Shown here: positions 6,962 to 14,786 of the stretch, piece by piece
Layout: each line of letters opens with the position of its first letter
Numbering within the stretch: the stretch's first letter is position 1
Assembly: GCA_030151765.1 (NCBI GenBank)
Contig: JASLCW010000052.1
Location: 1-33,416, forward strand
Direction of reading: 5' to 3'
Length of the DNA: 33,416 bases
Origin: Marmoricola sp.
GTDB taxonomy: Bacteria > Actinomycetota > Actinomycetes > Propionibacteriales > Nocardioidaceae
Notes under the pieces: generated by a model
Told to the model about the DNA's origin: nothing
What the model saw: the letters and a program-made list of their open reading frames with translations, nothing else
Databases searched by the model: none
Position numbers and translations under genes: made by a program

Positions 6962-8200
6962 GTGAACCCAGTACACAGTCACCAGAAGATCGCCGTCATC
7001 GGGGCCGGCATGGTGGGCCTCTCCACCGCCTGGCATCTCCAGCGCCTAGGGGCCGAGGTCACGGTCTTCGACAGCGCCGGCGTCGCCGCCGGCTCCTCCT
7101 GGGGCAATGCCGGCTGGCTCACCCCGGGGCTGGCCACACCGCTTCCGGAGCCCTCCGTCCTCAAGTACGGCGTACGAGCGCTGCTCAGCCCGAACTCCCC
7201 TGTCTACGTGCCGCCGGCCGCCAACCCGCGCCTCCTCGGCTTCCTGATGCGCTTCGCCAGGAACAGCACCACGAAGCGCTGGCAGCGCTCGATGGGCGCG
7301 CTCATCCCGCTCAACGACCTCTGCCTCGAAGCCTTCGACGAGCTCGGCGAGGGCGGCGTCGTGGCGCCCACCATCGAGGCCCGCAGCTTCATGGCCGGCT
7401 TCGCGAATGCCGCGGACCGGGCTCCCCTGCTCGAGGAACTGGAGCACATCCGCGCCTCCGGCCAGGAGGTCTCCTTCGAGGTTCTCGAGGGTGACGCCGT
7501 CCATGCCGCCGAGCCGAACCTGTCGTCGGCCGCGAGTGCGGCGATCCGGCTGCACGGCCAGCGCTTCATCAATCCCGGCGACTACGTGCACAGCCTGGGC
7601 GAGGCCGTCCGGGCGCGTGGCGGCGAGATCGTCGTCGGCGTCACCGTGCCGTCCGTCGTTCCCGACGACAGCGGAGTCGGCATCGGCGGCCGGCGCTTCG
7701 ACGCCGCGGTCATCGCCACCGGCGCCGTCCTCAACGAGCTCGCCCGGCCCTTCGGCGTACGGCGGCTGGTGCAGGCGGGGCGCGGATACAGCTTCAGCGT
7801 GCCGGTCGAGGAAGAACCTCGCGGGCCGGTCTATCTGCCCACCCAGCGTGTCGCGTGTACGCCGATCGACGGCCGGCTCAGGGTCGCCGGAATGATGGAA
7901 TTCCGGCCCGCGCACGCACCCCTGGATCCGCGACGGATCGAGGCGATCGTCTCGGCGGCGCGCCCCTTCCTGCACGGCGCCGACCTCGACGACCGGCAGG
8001 ACGAATGGGTCGGCGCCCGGCCGTGCACGGCCGACGGCCTCCCGCTGATCGGGCGCACCGGCCACCACCGCGTCTTCGTCGGCGGCGGGCACGGAATGTG
8101 GGGCATCACCCTCGGCCCGATCACGGGCCGGCTGCTGGCCGACCTCATCGTCACCGGTCGTTCGCATCCCGCGCTCGCCCCGTTCGACCCGCTGCGCTGA
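6962..8200 (+). CDS. FAD-dependent D-amino-acid dehydrogenase / oxidase (DadA-like)
   Basis: A 412-residue flavoprotein of the DAO superfamily that oxidatively deaminates amino acids to 2-oxo acids. The N-terminal FAD loop IAVIGAGMVGLSTAWHL (about residues 10-26) is followed by the DadA-type SSWGNAGWLTPG (about 45-56); the C-terminus has DGLPLIGRT and GGGHGMWGITLGP (about 377-389), the second FAD-contact region of DadA-like proteins. The start is GTG 6962; there is no clear ribosome site and no better in-frame start before the FAD loop. In this island its best substrate is D-alanine released by OrtAB, giving pyruvate; that is inference from context. A glycine or sarcosine oxidase role is the main alternative. 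It diverges from pucR and is preceded by paired GACAA boxes. Confidence 0.85.
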   Translation: MNPVHSHQKIAVIGAGMVGLSTAWHLQRLGAEVTVFDSAGVAAGSSWGNAGWLTPGLATPLPEPSVLKYGVRALLSPNSPVYVPPAANPRLLGFLMRFARNSTTKRWQRSMGALIPLNDLCLEAFDELGEGGVVAPTIEARSFMAGFANAADRAPLLEELEHIRASGQEVSFEVLEGDAVHAAEPNLSSAASAAIRLHGQRFINPGDYVHSLGEAVRARGGEIVVGVTVPSVVPDDSGVGIGGRRFDAAVIATGAVLNELARPFGVRRLVQAGRGYSFSVPVEEEPRGPVYLPTQRVACTPIDGRLRVAGMMEFRPAHAPLDPRRIEAIVSAARPFLHGADLDDRQDEWVGARPCTADGLPLIGRTGHHRVFVGGGHGMWGITLGPITGRLLADLIVTGRSHPALAPFDPLR

Positions 8201-8209
8201 ACCCCTGTG

Positions 8210-8256
8210 GCCGCCGGACAAGGGCACCCCCCTGAGTTTGGCGAGTCCTGACAAGC
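8210..8256 (+). promoter_or_regulatory. Paired GACAA boxes upstream of the MDR dehydrogenase operon
   Basis: Box 1 is GCCGCCGGACAAGG (8210-8223) and box 2 is GAGTCCTGACAAGC (8243-8256), 33 bases apart. As in two of the other pairs, a CACC follows box 1 after three bases. Box 2 lies 80 bases before the ATG at 8330, so the pair probably controls the dehydrogenase and the sugar-type importer behind it. Confidence 0.55.
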
Positions 8257-8329
8257 ACCACTCGCCCGATCCCCACTGAGAGTTGGGGCACACAGCTTCC
8301 GACCTCATCACCCAGAAGGAGACAGCACG

Positions 8330-9358
8330 ATGAAGGCACTGGCCATCCACGAATTCGGCGGTCCGGAGAACCTCGCCCTGACCGATGTCGAATTGCCGGA
8401 CCCCGGACCGGGCGAAGTGCTGGTGGCCATCAGCGCCTGCGCCCTCAACCACATCGACGTGGACATCATGCGCGGCGTCTCCCGGCTGCCGGTGAAGCTC
8501 CCGTTCGTCCCCGGCATCGAGGTGATCGGCACGATCAAGCAGGTCGGGCCCGGCGTCACCGACTGGCGCGTCGGCGAGCGCGTCGCACCCCGCGTCCAGC
8601 GCAACTGCGGCACCTGTCGGATGTGCCTGATCGCCCGCCAGGACCTGTGCGACAACCTCGAGTGGGTCAGCCTGGCCACCTCGGGCGGCTATGCCGAGGA
8701 GCTCGTGTGCCATGCCGACCAGCTGATCCGGGTCCCGGACAATCTCACCGACGAGGCCGCGGCCGCGACCCAGGTCGCCTTCGGCACCGCGTGGCACATG
8801 CTCTTCACCCGCGGCGGCCTCAAGCCCGGTGAGACCGTCCTGGTCAACGCCGTCGGCAGCGGCATCGGCGCCGCCGCGGTCCAGCTCGCCCGCTGGGCCG
8901 GCGCGACCGTCATCGGTACGGCGGGGAGCGACGCCAAGCTGGAGCGCGCCCGCGGCTATGGCATGACCGCAGGCGTCAACTACACCGGGAACCCCGAATT
9001 CGGCGCACAGGTGAAGCACCTGACCGGGGGTGGCGTGGACCTCGTCTTCGAGCACGTCGGCGGCCAGACCTTCACCTCGAGCATCGACTCGCTCAGCAAG
9101 GGCGGGCGCCTGGTCACCTGCGGCGCGCACAGCCAGGAGGTCGTGCCCTTCGACATCATCCCGCTCTTCCGCGGTGAGTTCGAGGTCCGTGGCTCCTTCG
9201 CCTTCGTACAGACCGAGGTGGAGAAGGTCTTCGACCTGGCTGCCAAGGGCGTCGTCGAGCCCATCGTCGACGGGGTCTACTCCCTGGCCGAAGGTGCCCG
9301 CGCCGTCGAGCGCATGGAGAGCCGCGAGGCCTTCGGCAAGATCGTGATCATGCCGTGA
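8330..9358 (+). CDS. Zinc-type MDR alcohol dehydrogenase
   Basis: A 342-residue medium-chain dehydrogenase. The N-terminal catalytic half carries a structural zinc lobe with four cysteines (Cys93, Cys96, Cys99, Cys107), and the Rossmann half has NAVGSGIGAAAVQLARWAG (about 174-192). The usual catalytic zinc ligands are not all evident: ALNHID replaces the alcohol dehydrogenase Cys motif and PGIE the GHE motif, so it may be intermediate between alcohol dehydrogenases and quinone reductases. The start has AGAAGGAG at good spacing. It lies 53 bases before the RbsB-like gene, so it is probably in the transporter operon. A plausible role is oxidising a side-chain alcohol to the 4-oxo group that a thiolase needs; this is inference and reduction of an enone is equally possible. 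Confidence 0.83.
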   Translation: MKALAIHEFGGPENLALTDVELPDPGPGEVLVAISACALNHIDVDIMRGVSRLPVKLPFVPGIEVIGTIKQVGPGVTDWRVGERVAPRVQRNCGTCRMCLIARQDLCDNLEWVSLATSGGYAEELVCHADQLIRVPDNLTDEAAAATQVAFGTAWHMLFTRGGLKPGETVLVNAVGSGIGAAAVQLARWAGATVIGTAGSDAKLERARGYGMTAGVNYTGNPEFGAQVKHLTGGGVDLVFEHVGGQTFTSSIDSLSKGGRLVTCGAHSQEVVPFDIIPLFRGEFEVRGSFAFVQTEVEKVFDLAAKGVVEPIVDGVYSLAEGARAVERMESREAFGKIVIMP

Positions 9359-9411
9359 CGGGCCACTCCTCAGACGCCAACGCAGTCCGACCCCACCCGA
9401 AAGGCAGCACC

Positions 9412-10575
9412 ATGCACACCCTCCGAGGAAAGGCCGCCACGCGTCGCGTGGCCGGTATCGCCGTCACCGCACTGCTGACCGTGTCGCTCGCCGCCTGCGG
9501 CAGCAGCGGCACCAAGGCCAAGCTGATCCGGGGCGCCGACGGCGCACCCGTTGCCAACCCGAAGGCCCCTGCCTACGCGCGCATCCTGACCAACGAGAAG
9601 GTCAGCGTCGACACCACGAAGTGGGCCAAGAAGGGTCCCTACAAGATCGCCGCCCTCACCCAGGGCCCGATCAACGCCTGGGGTTCGATGTACGACGCCG
9701 AGCTGAAGGCTGCCGCGAAGAAGGACTCGGACATCTCCGACCTCCAGGTCTTCCCGTCGATGGGCAGCGCCGAGAAGCAGGTGCAGAACCTCGAGTCCCT
9801 GACCCAGCAGAAGCCGGACGCGGTGATCGTCACGCCGATGAACGTGGCCGCCCTGAGCGCCTCGATGACCCGTCTGCAGAGCGCCGGCGTACCGGTCGTG
9901 CTCTGTCAGGCCCGCTCGGACGGCGCCGGCTGGGTGACCGAGGTGAGCCAGCCGCTGTACCCGAACAACTTCGACGCCGCCGTGCACCTCGCCCAGATGA
10001 TCGGCGGCAAGGGCAATGTCGTCATCCTCAACGGCGCCGCCGGCGTCGACATGGCCGACATCGCCAAGACGGCGGTGCACGACGCCCTCGCGGCGTACCC
10101 GGACATCCACATCGTGGGCGAGGGCGCCGGCAACTGGTCGACCGCCGACTCGAAGAAGCTCGCCGCCGGCTGGATCGCCTCGGGCAAGAAGATCGACGGC
10201 GTCATCTCCCCCGGCATGGAGATGGGTCTCGGTGCGATGCAGGCCTTCCTCGACGCGGGCAAGCCGCTCCCGAAGATCGCCGGAACCGGCGCGATGAACG
10301 GCTTCAACCGCCTGGCTCTCGACAACCACGCCGACTTCTGGTCGAAGGCCTTCACCCCGGGTGTCGCCTCCGACTGCCTCGACACCACGCTCAAGGTGCT
10401 GCGCGGCGAGAAGGTGACGAAGTTCGTCGACGCCGAGAAGGACATGTCCGGCACCTGGATCTTCGACTCGGGCAATGCCAAGGAGACCTTCCAGCCGACC
10501 CTCGCCGACCAGCTTCCGCTCGGTCCCACCCGCATGACCGCCGCCGAACTGGCAGCGGCCGGCTTCCGTCGCTGA
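9412..10575 (+). CDS. RbsB-like substrate-binding lipoprotein of a sugar-type ABC importer
   Basis: A 387-residue extracytoplasmic binding protein. A lipoprotein signal is clear: basic N-terminus, hydrophobic core, and lipobox LAAC with Cys29. The mature part follows the periplasmic-binding-protein type 1 (Peripla_BP_4) pattern: YKIAALTQGPINAWGSMYDAELKAAA-like opening near 80-105, KPDAVIVTPMN near 140, AGVPVVLCQARSD near 163, and a DGVISPGMEMGLGAMQAFLDAG helix near 263-284. Such proteins bind sugars, nucleosides or related polar compounds. The ATG at 9412 is chosen because it starts the signal peptide and follows GAAAGG. The stop overlaps the permease start by one base. The ligand is unknown; in context a ring compound, perhaps glycosylated, is possible. 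Confidence 0.88.
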   Translation: MHTLRGKAATRRVAGIAVTALLTVSLAACGSSGTKAKLIRGADGAPVANPKAPAYARILTNEKVSVDTTKWAKKGPYKIAALTQGPINAWGSMYDAELKAAAKKDSDISDLQVFPSMGSAEKQVQNLESLTQQKPDAVIVTPMNVAALSASMTRLQSAGVPVVLCQARSDGAGWVTEVSQPLYPNNFDAAVHLAQMIGGKGNVVILNGAAGVDMADIAKTAVHDALAAYPDIHIVGEGAGNWSTADSKKLAAGWIASGKKIDGVISPGMEMGLGAMQAFLDAGKPLPKIAGTGAMNGFNRLALDNHADFWSKAFTPGVASDCLDTTLKVLRGEKVTKFVDAEKDMSGTWIFDSGNAKETFQPTLADQLPLGPTRMTAAELAAAGFRR

Positions 10576-11546
10576 TGGAAGCGGCGACCACTCTCCTCCG
10601 GGGCGCGCGTGCGCACGCACGCGCGCCCCGGGGCCCGGCCCGCCGCGCCGCCACCGCCGGCGTGGTCGTCGTCATCGCGGTGGTGTCCCTGGCCACGCCG
10701 GGATTCCTGAGCCAGGACAACCTGCTGAACCTCAGTCAGGTCCTGCCCGTGCTCGGGCTGGTCACCCTGGGCCAGATGCTGGTGATGGTCGGAGGCGACC
10801 TCGACTTCTCCGTCGGCGCCACGGCCGCACTGGCCTTCCTCCTCGTTGCCGAGATCGGGCCGAAGCACGGCGTACTGGTCGCACTGCTCGTCGTGCTGCT
10901 CAGCGCTCTCGCCATCGGCGCGATCAACGCACTGCTGGTGGTCGGCCGCGGCGTCACCGCCTTCGTCGCCACCCTCGGTACGTCGATCGCGGTCAACGGT
11001 GCGATGACCGCGATCACCCGCGGCGTCTTCCCGGGCGCGGTCCCCTCCAGCATCCGGCATGTCTCGTCCTGGCACGTCGGACCGATCGCCGGCTCCTTCC
11101 TGGTCCTCGTCGCCGGCTGGATCGCGGTTCTGGTGCTGCTGCGGGCGACCACCTTCGGCCGCCGCCTCTACGCCACCGGGCACGCGGAGAAGGCGGCTCG
11201 CTACGCGGGCATCCGAACCGGCCGGGTCCGGGTCACGACCTTCGTTCTCAGCGCCGTCCTCGCCGCGATCGCGGGCGTCCTGCTCGCCGCCTACACCGGT
11301 TTCGCGGACGCGACCGCCGGACAGACGCTGCACCTCCAGTCCATCGCGGCCGCGGTGGTCGGCGGCGTCGGCCTCTTCGGCGGCCGCGGCGGCGTCGGCA
11401 ATGCCGCGATCGGCGCCGTCCTCATCACCGTCGTCCTCAACGCCGCCGGACTGCACAACATGTCGGCCGAGTCGCAGCCGGTGCTGATCGGCGCCGTCCT
11501 CGTCGTGGCCGCGGTGATCCTGACCTTCAAGGAGCGCTCACGATGA
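10575..11546 (+). CDS. RbsC-like ABC transporter permease 1
   Basis: A 323-residue integral membrane subunit of the ribose/xylose-type (BPD_transp_2) permease family, with roughly eight to ten hydrophobic segments from residue 28 onward. Family marks are VMVGGDLDFSVGATAAL (about 71-87), where the Gly-Asp-x-Asp-x-Ser run is diagnostic, AINALLVVGRGVTAFVATLGT (about 116-136), and AAVVGGVGLFGGRGGVGNAAIGA (about 257-279). ATG 10575 overlaps the binding-protein stop (TGATG), indicating coupling. A perfect 16-base inverted repeat lies within codons 8-19, so an internal start beyond it cannot be fully excluded. It presumably pairs with the second permease at 13026. Confidence 0.85.
   Translation: MEAATTLLRGARAHARAPRGPARRAATAGVVVVIAVVSLATPGFLSQDNLLNLSQVLPVLGLVTLGQMLVMVGGDLDFSVGATAALAFLLVAEIGPKHGVLVALLVVLLSALAIGAINALLVVGRGVTAFVATLGTSIAVNGAMTAITRGVFPGAVPSSIRHVSSWHVGPIAGSFLVLVAGWIAVLVLLRATTFGRRLYATGHAEKAARYAGIRTGRVRVTTFVLSAVLAAIAGVLLAAYTGFADATAGQTLHLQSIAAAVVGGVGLFGGRGGVGNAAIGAVLITVVLNAAGLHNMSAESQPVLIGAVLVVAAVILTFKERSR
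10598..10631 (+). repeat. Perfect 16-base inverted repeat at the binding-protein/permease junction
   Basis: The left arm (10598-10613) and right arm (10616-10631) are exact reverse complements separated only by CA, giving a stem of about 15 GC-rich pairs closed by a four-base loop. It begins 22 bases after the RbsB-like stop codon and lies inside the first twenty permease codons. There is no U-run, so it is not a classical terminator; protection of the upstream message or damping of permease translation is more likely. Confidence 0.7.
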
Positions 11547-13033
11547 ACGACCCCTTCATCAGCGCACGCGCCATTCGCAAGGTGTACGGCGGTGTCACCG
11601 CGCTCGCCGACGCGACCATCGAGCTCCGGCCCGGCGAGGTCCACGCCCTCTGCGGCGCCAACGGCGCGGGCAAGTCGACACTCAAGAATGTCATCGCGGG
11701 CATGGTCGCGCCGGACGGCGGCGAGCTCGTCGTCGGCGGCGAGACCGTCAACGGGATGACTCCGCGGCGGGCTGCCCATCACGGCATCCAGGCCGTCCAT
11801 CAGGAGCTCGGTCTCACCCCCTGGCTCAGCGTCGCCGACAACATCGCGCTCGGCGACTTCCGCTCGCGCCTCGGCATCCTCTCCGCACGTGATGTGCGCC
11901 GGCGCGCCACCGCGGCGCTGGAATCTCTCGGCGTGGACATCGATCCGCGTGCTCGCGTCGGCGATCTCAGCATCGCCCAGCAGCAACTCGTGGAGATCGC
12001 CCGCGCAGTCGCCCGCGAGCCCCGTTGCCTCATCCTCGACGAGCCTTCCGCGATGCTCGTCGGCCCGGAGGTGGAGCTGGTCTTCGCCGCCGTACGCCGT
12101 CTTCGCGAGCAGGGTTCGTCGATCGTCTACGTCTCGCACCGGCTGGCCGAGGTCTTCGCGCTCGCCGACCAGGTGACGGTGATGCGCAACGGGCGCAGCG
12201 TCCACTCCGCTCCGATCGCGGACTTCGACGAGGACTCGCTGATCCGGTGGATGGCGACCGACGAGGGTGCCGCCGTACGAGCCGAGGCGCCCACACGCGC
12301 CGCCACGTCCGGCCCGGTCCGGCTGAGCATCGCCGGCCTCGGTGCGGACCTCGAGGTCCGCAGTGGCGAGATCGTCGGCATCGCCGGGCTCATGGGCAGC
12401 GGCCGCAGTCATCTGCTCCGCACCGCCTTCGGCATCGACCGTCACCCGGGTGTCACCGTCACCGTCGACGGGAGATCCCCCGCACCGGGACTGCAGGGCG
12501 CGACCGCGGCCGGGATGGCCCTGGTCCCCGAGGACCGCAAGTCCGAAGGTCTCGTGCTCGAGATGTCCATCGGCGCCAACCTGACGATGTCGACGATGTC
12601 CTCGATCAGCCGGCGCGGCTTCTTCGTGCGCGCCGACGAGAAGGAACTCTGCCTGCGCCTGGCCGGCGCCGTCGGCGTGCCTGCCGACCGGGTCGACCTG
12701 CCCGTCTCCACGCTCAGCGGCGGCAACCAGCAGAAGGTGGCGATGGGACGCGCGCTCGCCCGCGATCCCGCGGTCCTCCTGATCGACGAGCCCACCCGCG
12801 GCGTCGACGTCGGCGCCAAGGCCGAGATCCACCGGCTGGTGCGTGAACTCGCCGACGACGGCGTCGCCGTCCTCGTGGTGAGCTCGGACTTCGAGGAACT
12901 CCTCGAGCTCAGCGACCGAATCCGGGTGATCCGCTCGTGCGAGATCGGCGTCGAGGTCGATCCCGCCACCAGCAACGAGGAACAACTCCTGAGCCACTGC
13001 ACCCTGTCGACCTCGGAGGTCATCCATGTCTGA
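11543..13033 (+). CDS. RbsA-like ABC transporter ATP-binding protein (two ABC domains)
   Basis: A 496-residue cytosolic ATPase with two fused ABC domains, as in RbsA/MglA. Domain 1 has Walker A GANGAGKST (residues 38-46), signature LSIAQQQLVEIAR (about 143-155) and Walker B LILDEPSA. Domain 2 (from about 255) has the expected degenerate Walker A GLMGSGRSHLL, lacking the lysine, but keeps LSGGNQQKVAMGRAL and LLIDEPTRGVDVGAKAEI. That asymmetry is normal for this family. The start ATG overlaps the permease stop by four bases and has AAGGAG (11529-11534). It overlaps the next permease by eight bases. It energises import by the surrounding binding protein and two permeases. Confidence 0.93.
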   Translation: MNDPFISARAIRKVYGGVTALADATIELRPGEVHALCGANGAGKSTLKNVIAGMVAPDGGELVVGGETVNGMTPRRAAHHGIQAVHQELGLTPWLSVADNIALGDFRSRLGILSARDVRRRATAALESLGVDIDPRARVGDLSIAQQQLVEIARAVAREPRCLILDEPSAMLVGPEVELVFAAVRRLREQGSSIVYVSHRLAEVFALADQVTVMRNGRSVHSAPIADFDEDSLIRWMATDEGAAVRAEAPTRAATSGPVRLSIAGLGADLEVRSGEIVGIAGLMGSGRSHLLRTAFGIDRHPGVTVTVDGRSPAPGLQGATAAGMALVPEDRKSEGLVLEMSIGANLTMSTMSSISRRGFFVRADEKELCLRLAGAVGVPADRVDLPVSTLSGGNQQKVAMGRALARDPAVLLIDEPTRGVDVGAKAEIHRLVRELADDGVAVLVVSSDFEELLELSDRIRVIRSCEIGVEVDPATSNEEQLLSHCTLSTSEVIHV

Positions 13034-14024
13034 GATCGCGACCGCATCGGCGGCGCAGCTGCGCGACCGGCAACGCGGCGGGCTCCGTGACCGCATCGGC
13101 CGGTTGCGCGACGGCGGCCAGATCTGGCTGGTGCTGGCGGCGCTGGCCGTCGTCATCCTGATCTTCCGCCCGGCGATGCTGAACGGCGCGGGCCTCCAGG
13201 GCCTGATGCGCGATGTCAGCGTCCTCGCCCTCCTCTCCATCGGCCAGGCGACCGTGATGGTCGGCGGCGGCATCGACCTCTCCCTCGCCGCCGTCACCCG
13301 CGTCGCCAGCGTGATCGGCGCGCTGTACTTCGCCTCGGCGGGCGCCGTCACGCTCCTCGGCTGCCTGATCGTCCTCGGCGTCGCCGCCGGCCTCGGAATC
13401 GTCAACGGGATCCTCATCGGGCTGCTGCGGCTGCCGCCCTTCATCACGACCTTCGCCGTACTCCTGATCCTCGACGGGCTCACCTTGTCGATGGCGGCCA
13501 GCGCCGTCGGGTCTGCCCCGCCCGCGCTGATCGAGGACTACTCGAAGGCACCACTAGGGGTGTCGCTGCCGTTCGTCCTCGTCATCGCCGTGCTGATGGT
13601 GCTGATCTTCGCCCTGTCCCGCACGCCGTGGGGCAAGTCCGTGATCGCGATCGGCACCAACCCGGTGCTCGCCGGGCACGCCGGCGTACGGGTGACCTTG
13701 GTGCGCGTCTCCCTGTACGTCGTCAACGGGTTGGTCTCGGGCCTCGCCGCGCTGGTCCTGCTGAGCCGTTCCGGCGTCGGTGATCCGCTTGCCATCCAGG
13801 GCATGGAGATGCTCACCGTCACCGCGGCCGTCATCGGCGGGGTCAGCCTCGCCGGTGGTCGCGGCAATCCCCTAGGGGCGCTGGGCGGTGCCATCTTCCT
13901 CACCCTGCTGACGGATCTGCTCTCCGAGTTCGGCGTGGCGAGTCAGTACCAGATCCTGATCCAGGGCCTGATCATCCTGGCCGCCCTGGCCTCCTACCGG
14001 CGGCCGCGCACCTTGCGCGGCTGA
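13026..14024 (+). CDS. RbsC-like ABC transporter permease 2
   Basis: A 332-residue second membrane subunit of the same importer, so the channel is probably a heterodimer. A charged N-terminus of about 30 residues precedes the first membrane segment. Family marks are ATVMVGGGIDLSLAAV (about 77-92), LPPFITTFAVLLILDGLTL (about 139-157), and AAVIGGVSLAGGRGNPLGALGGA (about 268-290). The start ATG 13026 lies inside the ATPase gene with GGAGG just upstream. The 3' end overlaps the convergent XRE-cupin gene by 31 bases, leaving no room for an ordinary terminator between them. Confidence 0.88.
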   Translation: MSEIATASAAQLRDRQRGGLRDRIGRLRDGGQIWLVLAALAVVILIFRPAMLNGAGLQGLMRDVSVLALLSIGQATVMVGGGIDLSLAAVTRVASVIGALYFASAGAVTLLGCLIVLGVAAGLGIVNGILIGLLRLPPFITTFAVLLILDGLTLSMAASAVGSAPPALIEDYSKAPLGVSLPFVLVIAVLMVLIFALSRTPWGKSVIAIGTNPVLAGHAGVRVTLVRVSLYVVNGLVSGLAALVLLSRSGVGDPLAIQGMEMLTVTAAVIGGVSLAGGRGNPLGALGGAIFLTLLTDLLSEFGVASQYQILIQGLIILAALASYRRPRTLRG

Positions 14025-14659
14025 CCGGCGGGGGCGCCGGACCCGGTCCGCGGCCCGCCCGGTGCTTCAGGATGCGAGATCAGCAGCACCATCGTGGCCG
14101 GGTCGAGCATCCGCCAGGTGTGCGGCGTCATGCCGTCGTAGGCGATGCTGTCGTGCGCCTCGAGGACCGTCGTCGTCTCCTGGTCGCCGAGCTTGATCTC
14201 GGCCGCGCCGGTCACGACGTACAGGACCTCCTCACCGGCGTGTGCCAACGGCTCGGAGAAGTCCGGCATGCCGCCGACGAATTCGGTGATCGCGAGACCT
14301 TCGAGCCCGCCCGTCAGCGAGCGCGCCGACCCGGCTCCGCTCAACGAGGCGGTGCCGACATCGTTGGTCACCTGCGGTTTGGCATCGTGTCGCGACACCA
14401 CCGAACCGGCACCGCGCCGGGTGGGACCGGCCAACAGGGCCGGGCCGTTGGTCTTGAGGGCCAGCGCGATGCGGTTCAGCGAGCGCATGCTCGGCTGGGC
14501 CGACCCGAGCTCGATCTGGCTGAGGAAGGGCTGACTCAACGAGGTCAGCTTGGCCAGCTCGGTGAGCGTCAGGCCCATGTCCTTGCGTCTGGCCCTGATC
14601 CCCGCACCGAGGCTTCCGTCCCGTTCGGGCACAGCGCCCGCAGATTCCCCGTCAACCAC
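13994..14659 (-). CDS. XRE family transcriptional regulator with cupin sensor domain
   Basis: A 221-residue regulator with an N-terminal lambda-type helix-turn-helix (about residues 18-70, including LTLTELAKLTSLSQPFLSQIE) and a C-terminal cupin barrel (about 135-205, including GEEVLYVVTGAAEIKLGDQE and HDSIAYDGMTPHTWRML). This architecture is typical of small-molecule-sensing repressors of amine, amino-acid and alcohol catabolism. The GTG at 14659 is chosen because TATGGT lies six bases upstream with no ribosome site, the same leaderless arrangement as DAHP synthase; longer in-frame versions would run into the pyruvate carboxylase promoter and lack family sequence. It diverges from pyc, with a palindrome between them, so pyc and itself are likely targets. 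Confidence 0.85.
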   Translation of the reverse strand: MVDGESAGAVPERDGSLGAGIRARRKDMGLTLTELAKLTSLSQPFLSQIELGSAQPSMRSLNRIALALKTNGPALLAGPTRRGAGSVVSRHDAKPQVTNDVGTASLSGAGSARSLTGGLEGLAITEFVGGMPDFSEPLAHAGEEVLYVVTGAAEIKLGDQETTTVLEAHDSIAYDGMTPHTWRMLDPATMVLLISHPEAPGGPRTGSGAPAGQPRKVRGRR

Positions 14660-14671
14660 CGCGCCACCATA
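14660..14671 (-). promoter_or_regulatory. Leaderless -10 element for the XRE-cupin gene
   Basis: TATGGT on the minus strand (14671-14666) followed by six bases and then GTG at 14659 predicts a leaderless transcript. It supports the short version of the protein. Confidence 0.5.
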
Positions 14672-14703
14672 GCGGAGGCGGCGCCCACCAGGAGTCGCAT
14701 CGG

Positions 14704-14720
14704 CTGTCCGATCGGCACAG
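14704..14720. promoter_or_regulatory. Palindrome between XRE-cupin and pyc, putative operator
   Basis: CTGTCCGATCGGCACAG is a 17-base palindrome with one mismatched pair, centred on the self-complementary CCGATCGG. It sits about 45 bases upstream of the XRE-cupin start and 67 upstream of the pyc start, a fitting place for dual regulation by the XRE-cupin protein. Confidence 0.4.
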
Positions 14721-14786
14721 TCCCCGCCCGCAGGATTGGCCGTCCGGAACGACCTGGTGAAGCCGATGTCGTGGAAGCGTCGAAGC

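Noticed and set aside
7046..9130. A 694-codon minus-strand open frame opposite the DadA-like and MDR genes.
   Set aside because: No domain motifs, unnatural composition, and complete overlap with two confident genes.
11291..13483. A 730-codon minus-strand open frame opposite the RbsA-like ATPase.
   Set aside because: Mirror-frame artefact of strong third-position GC; no recognisable protein features.
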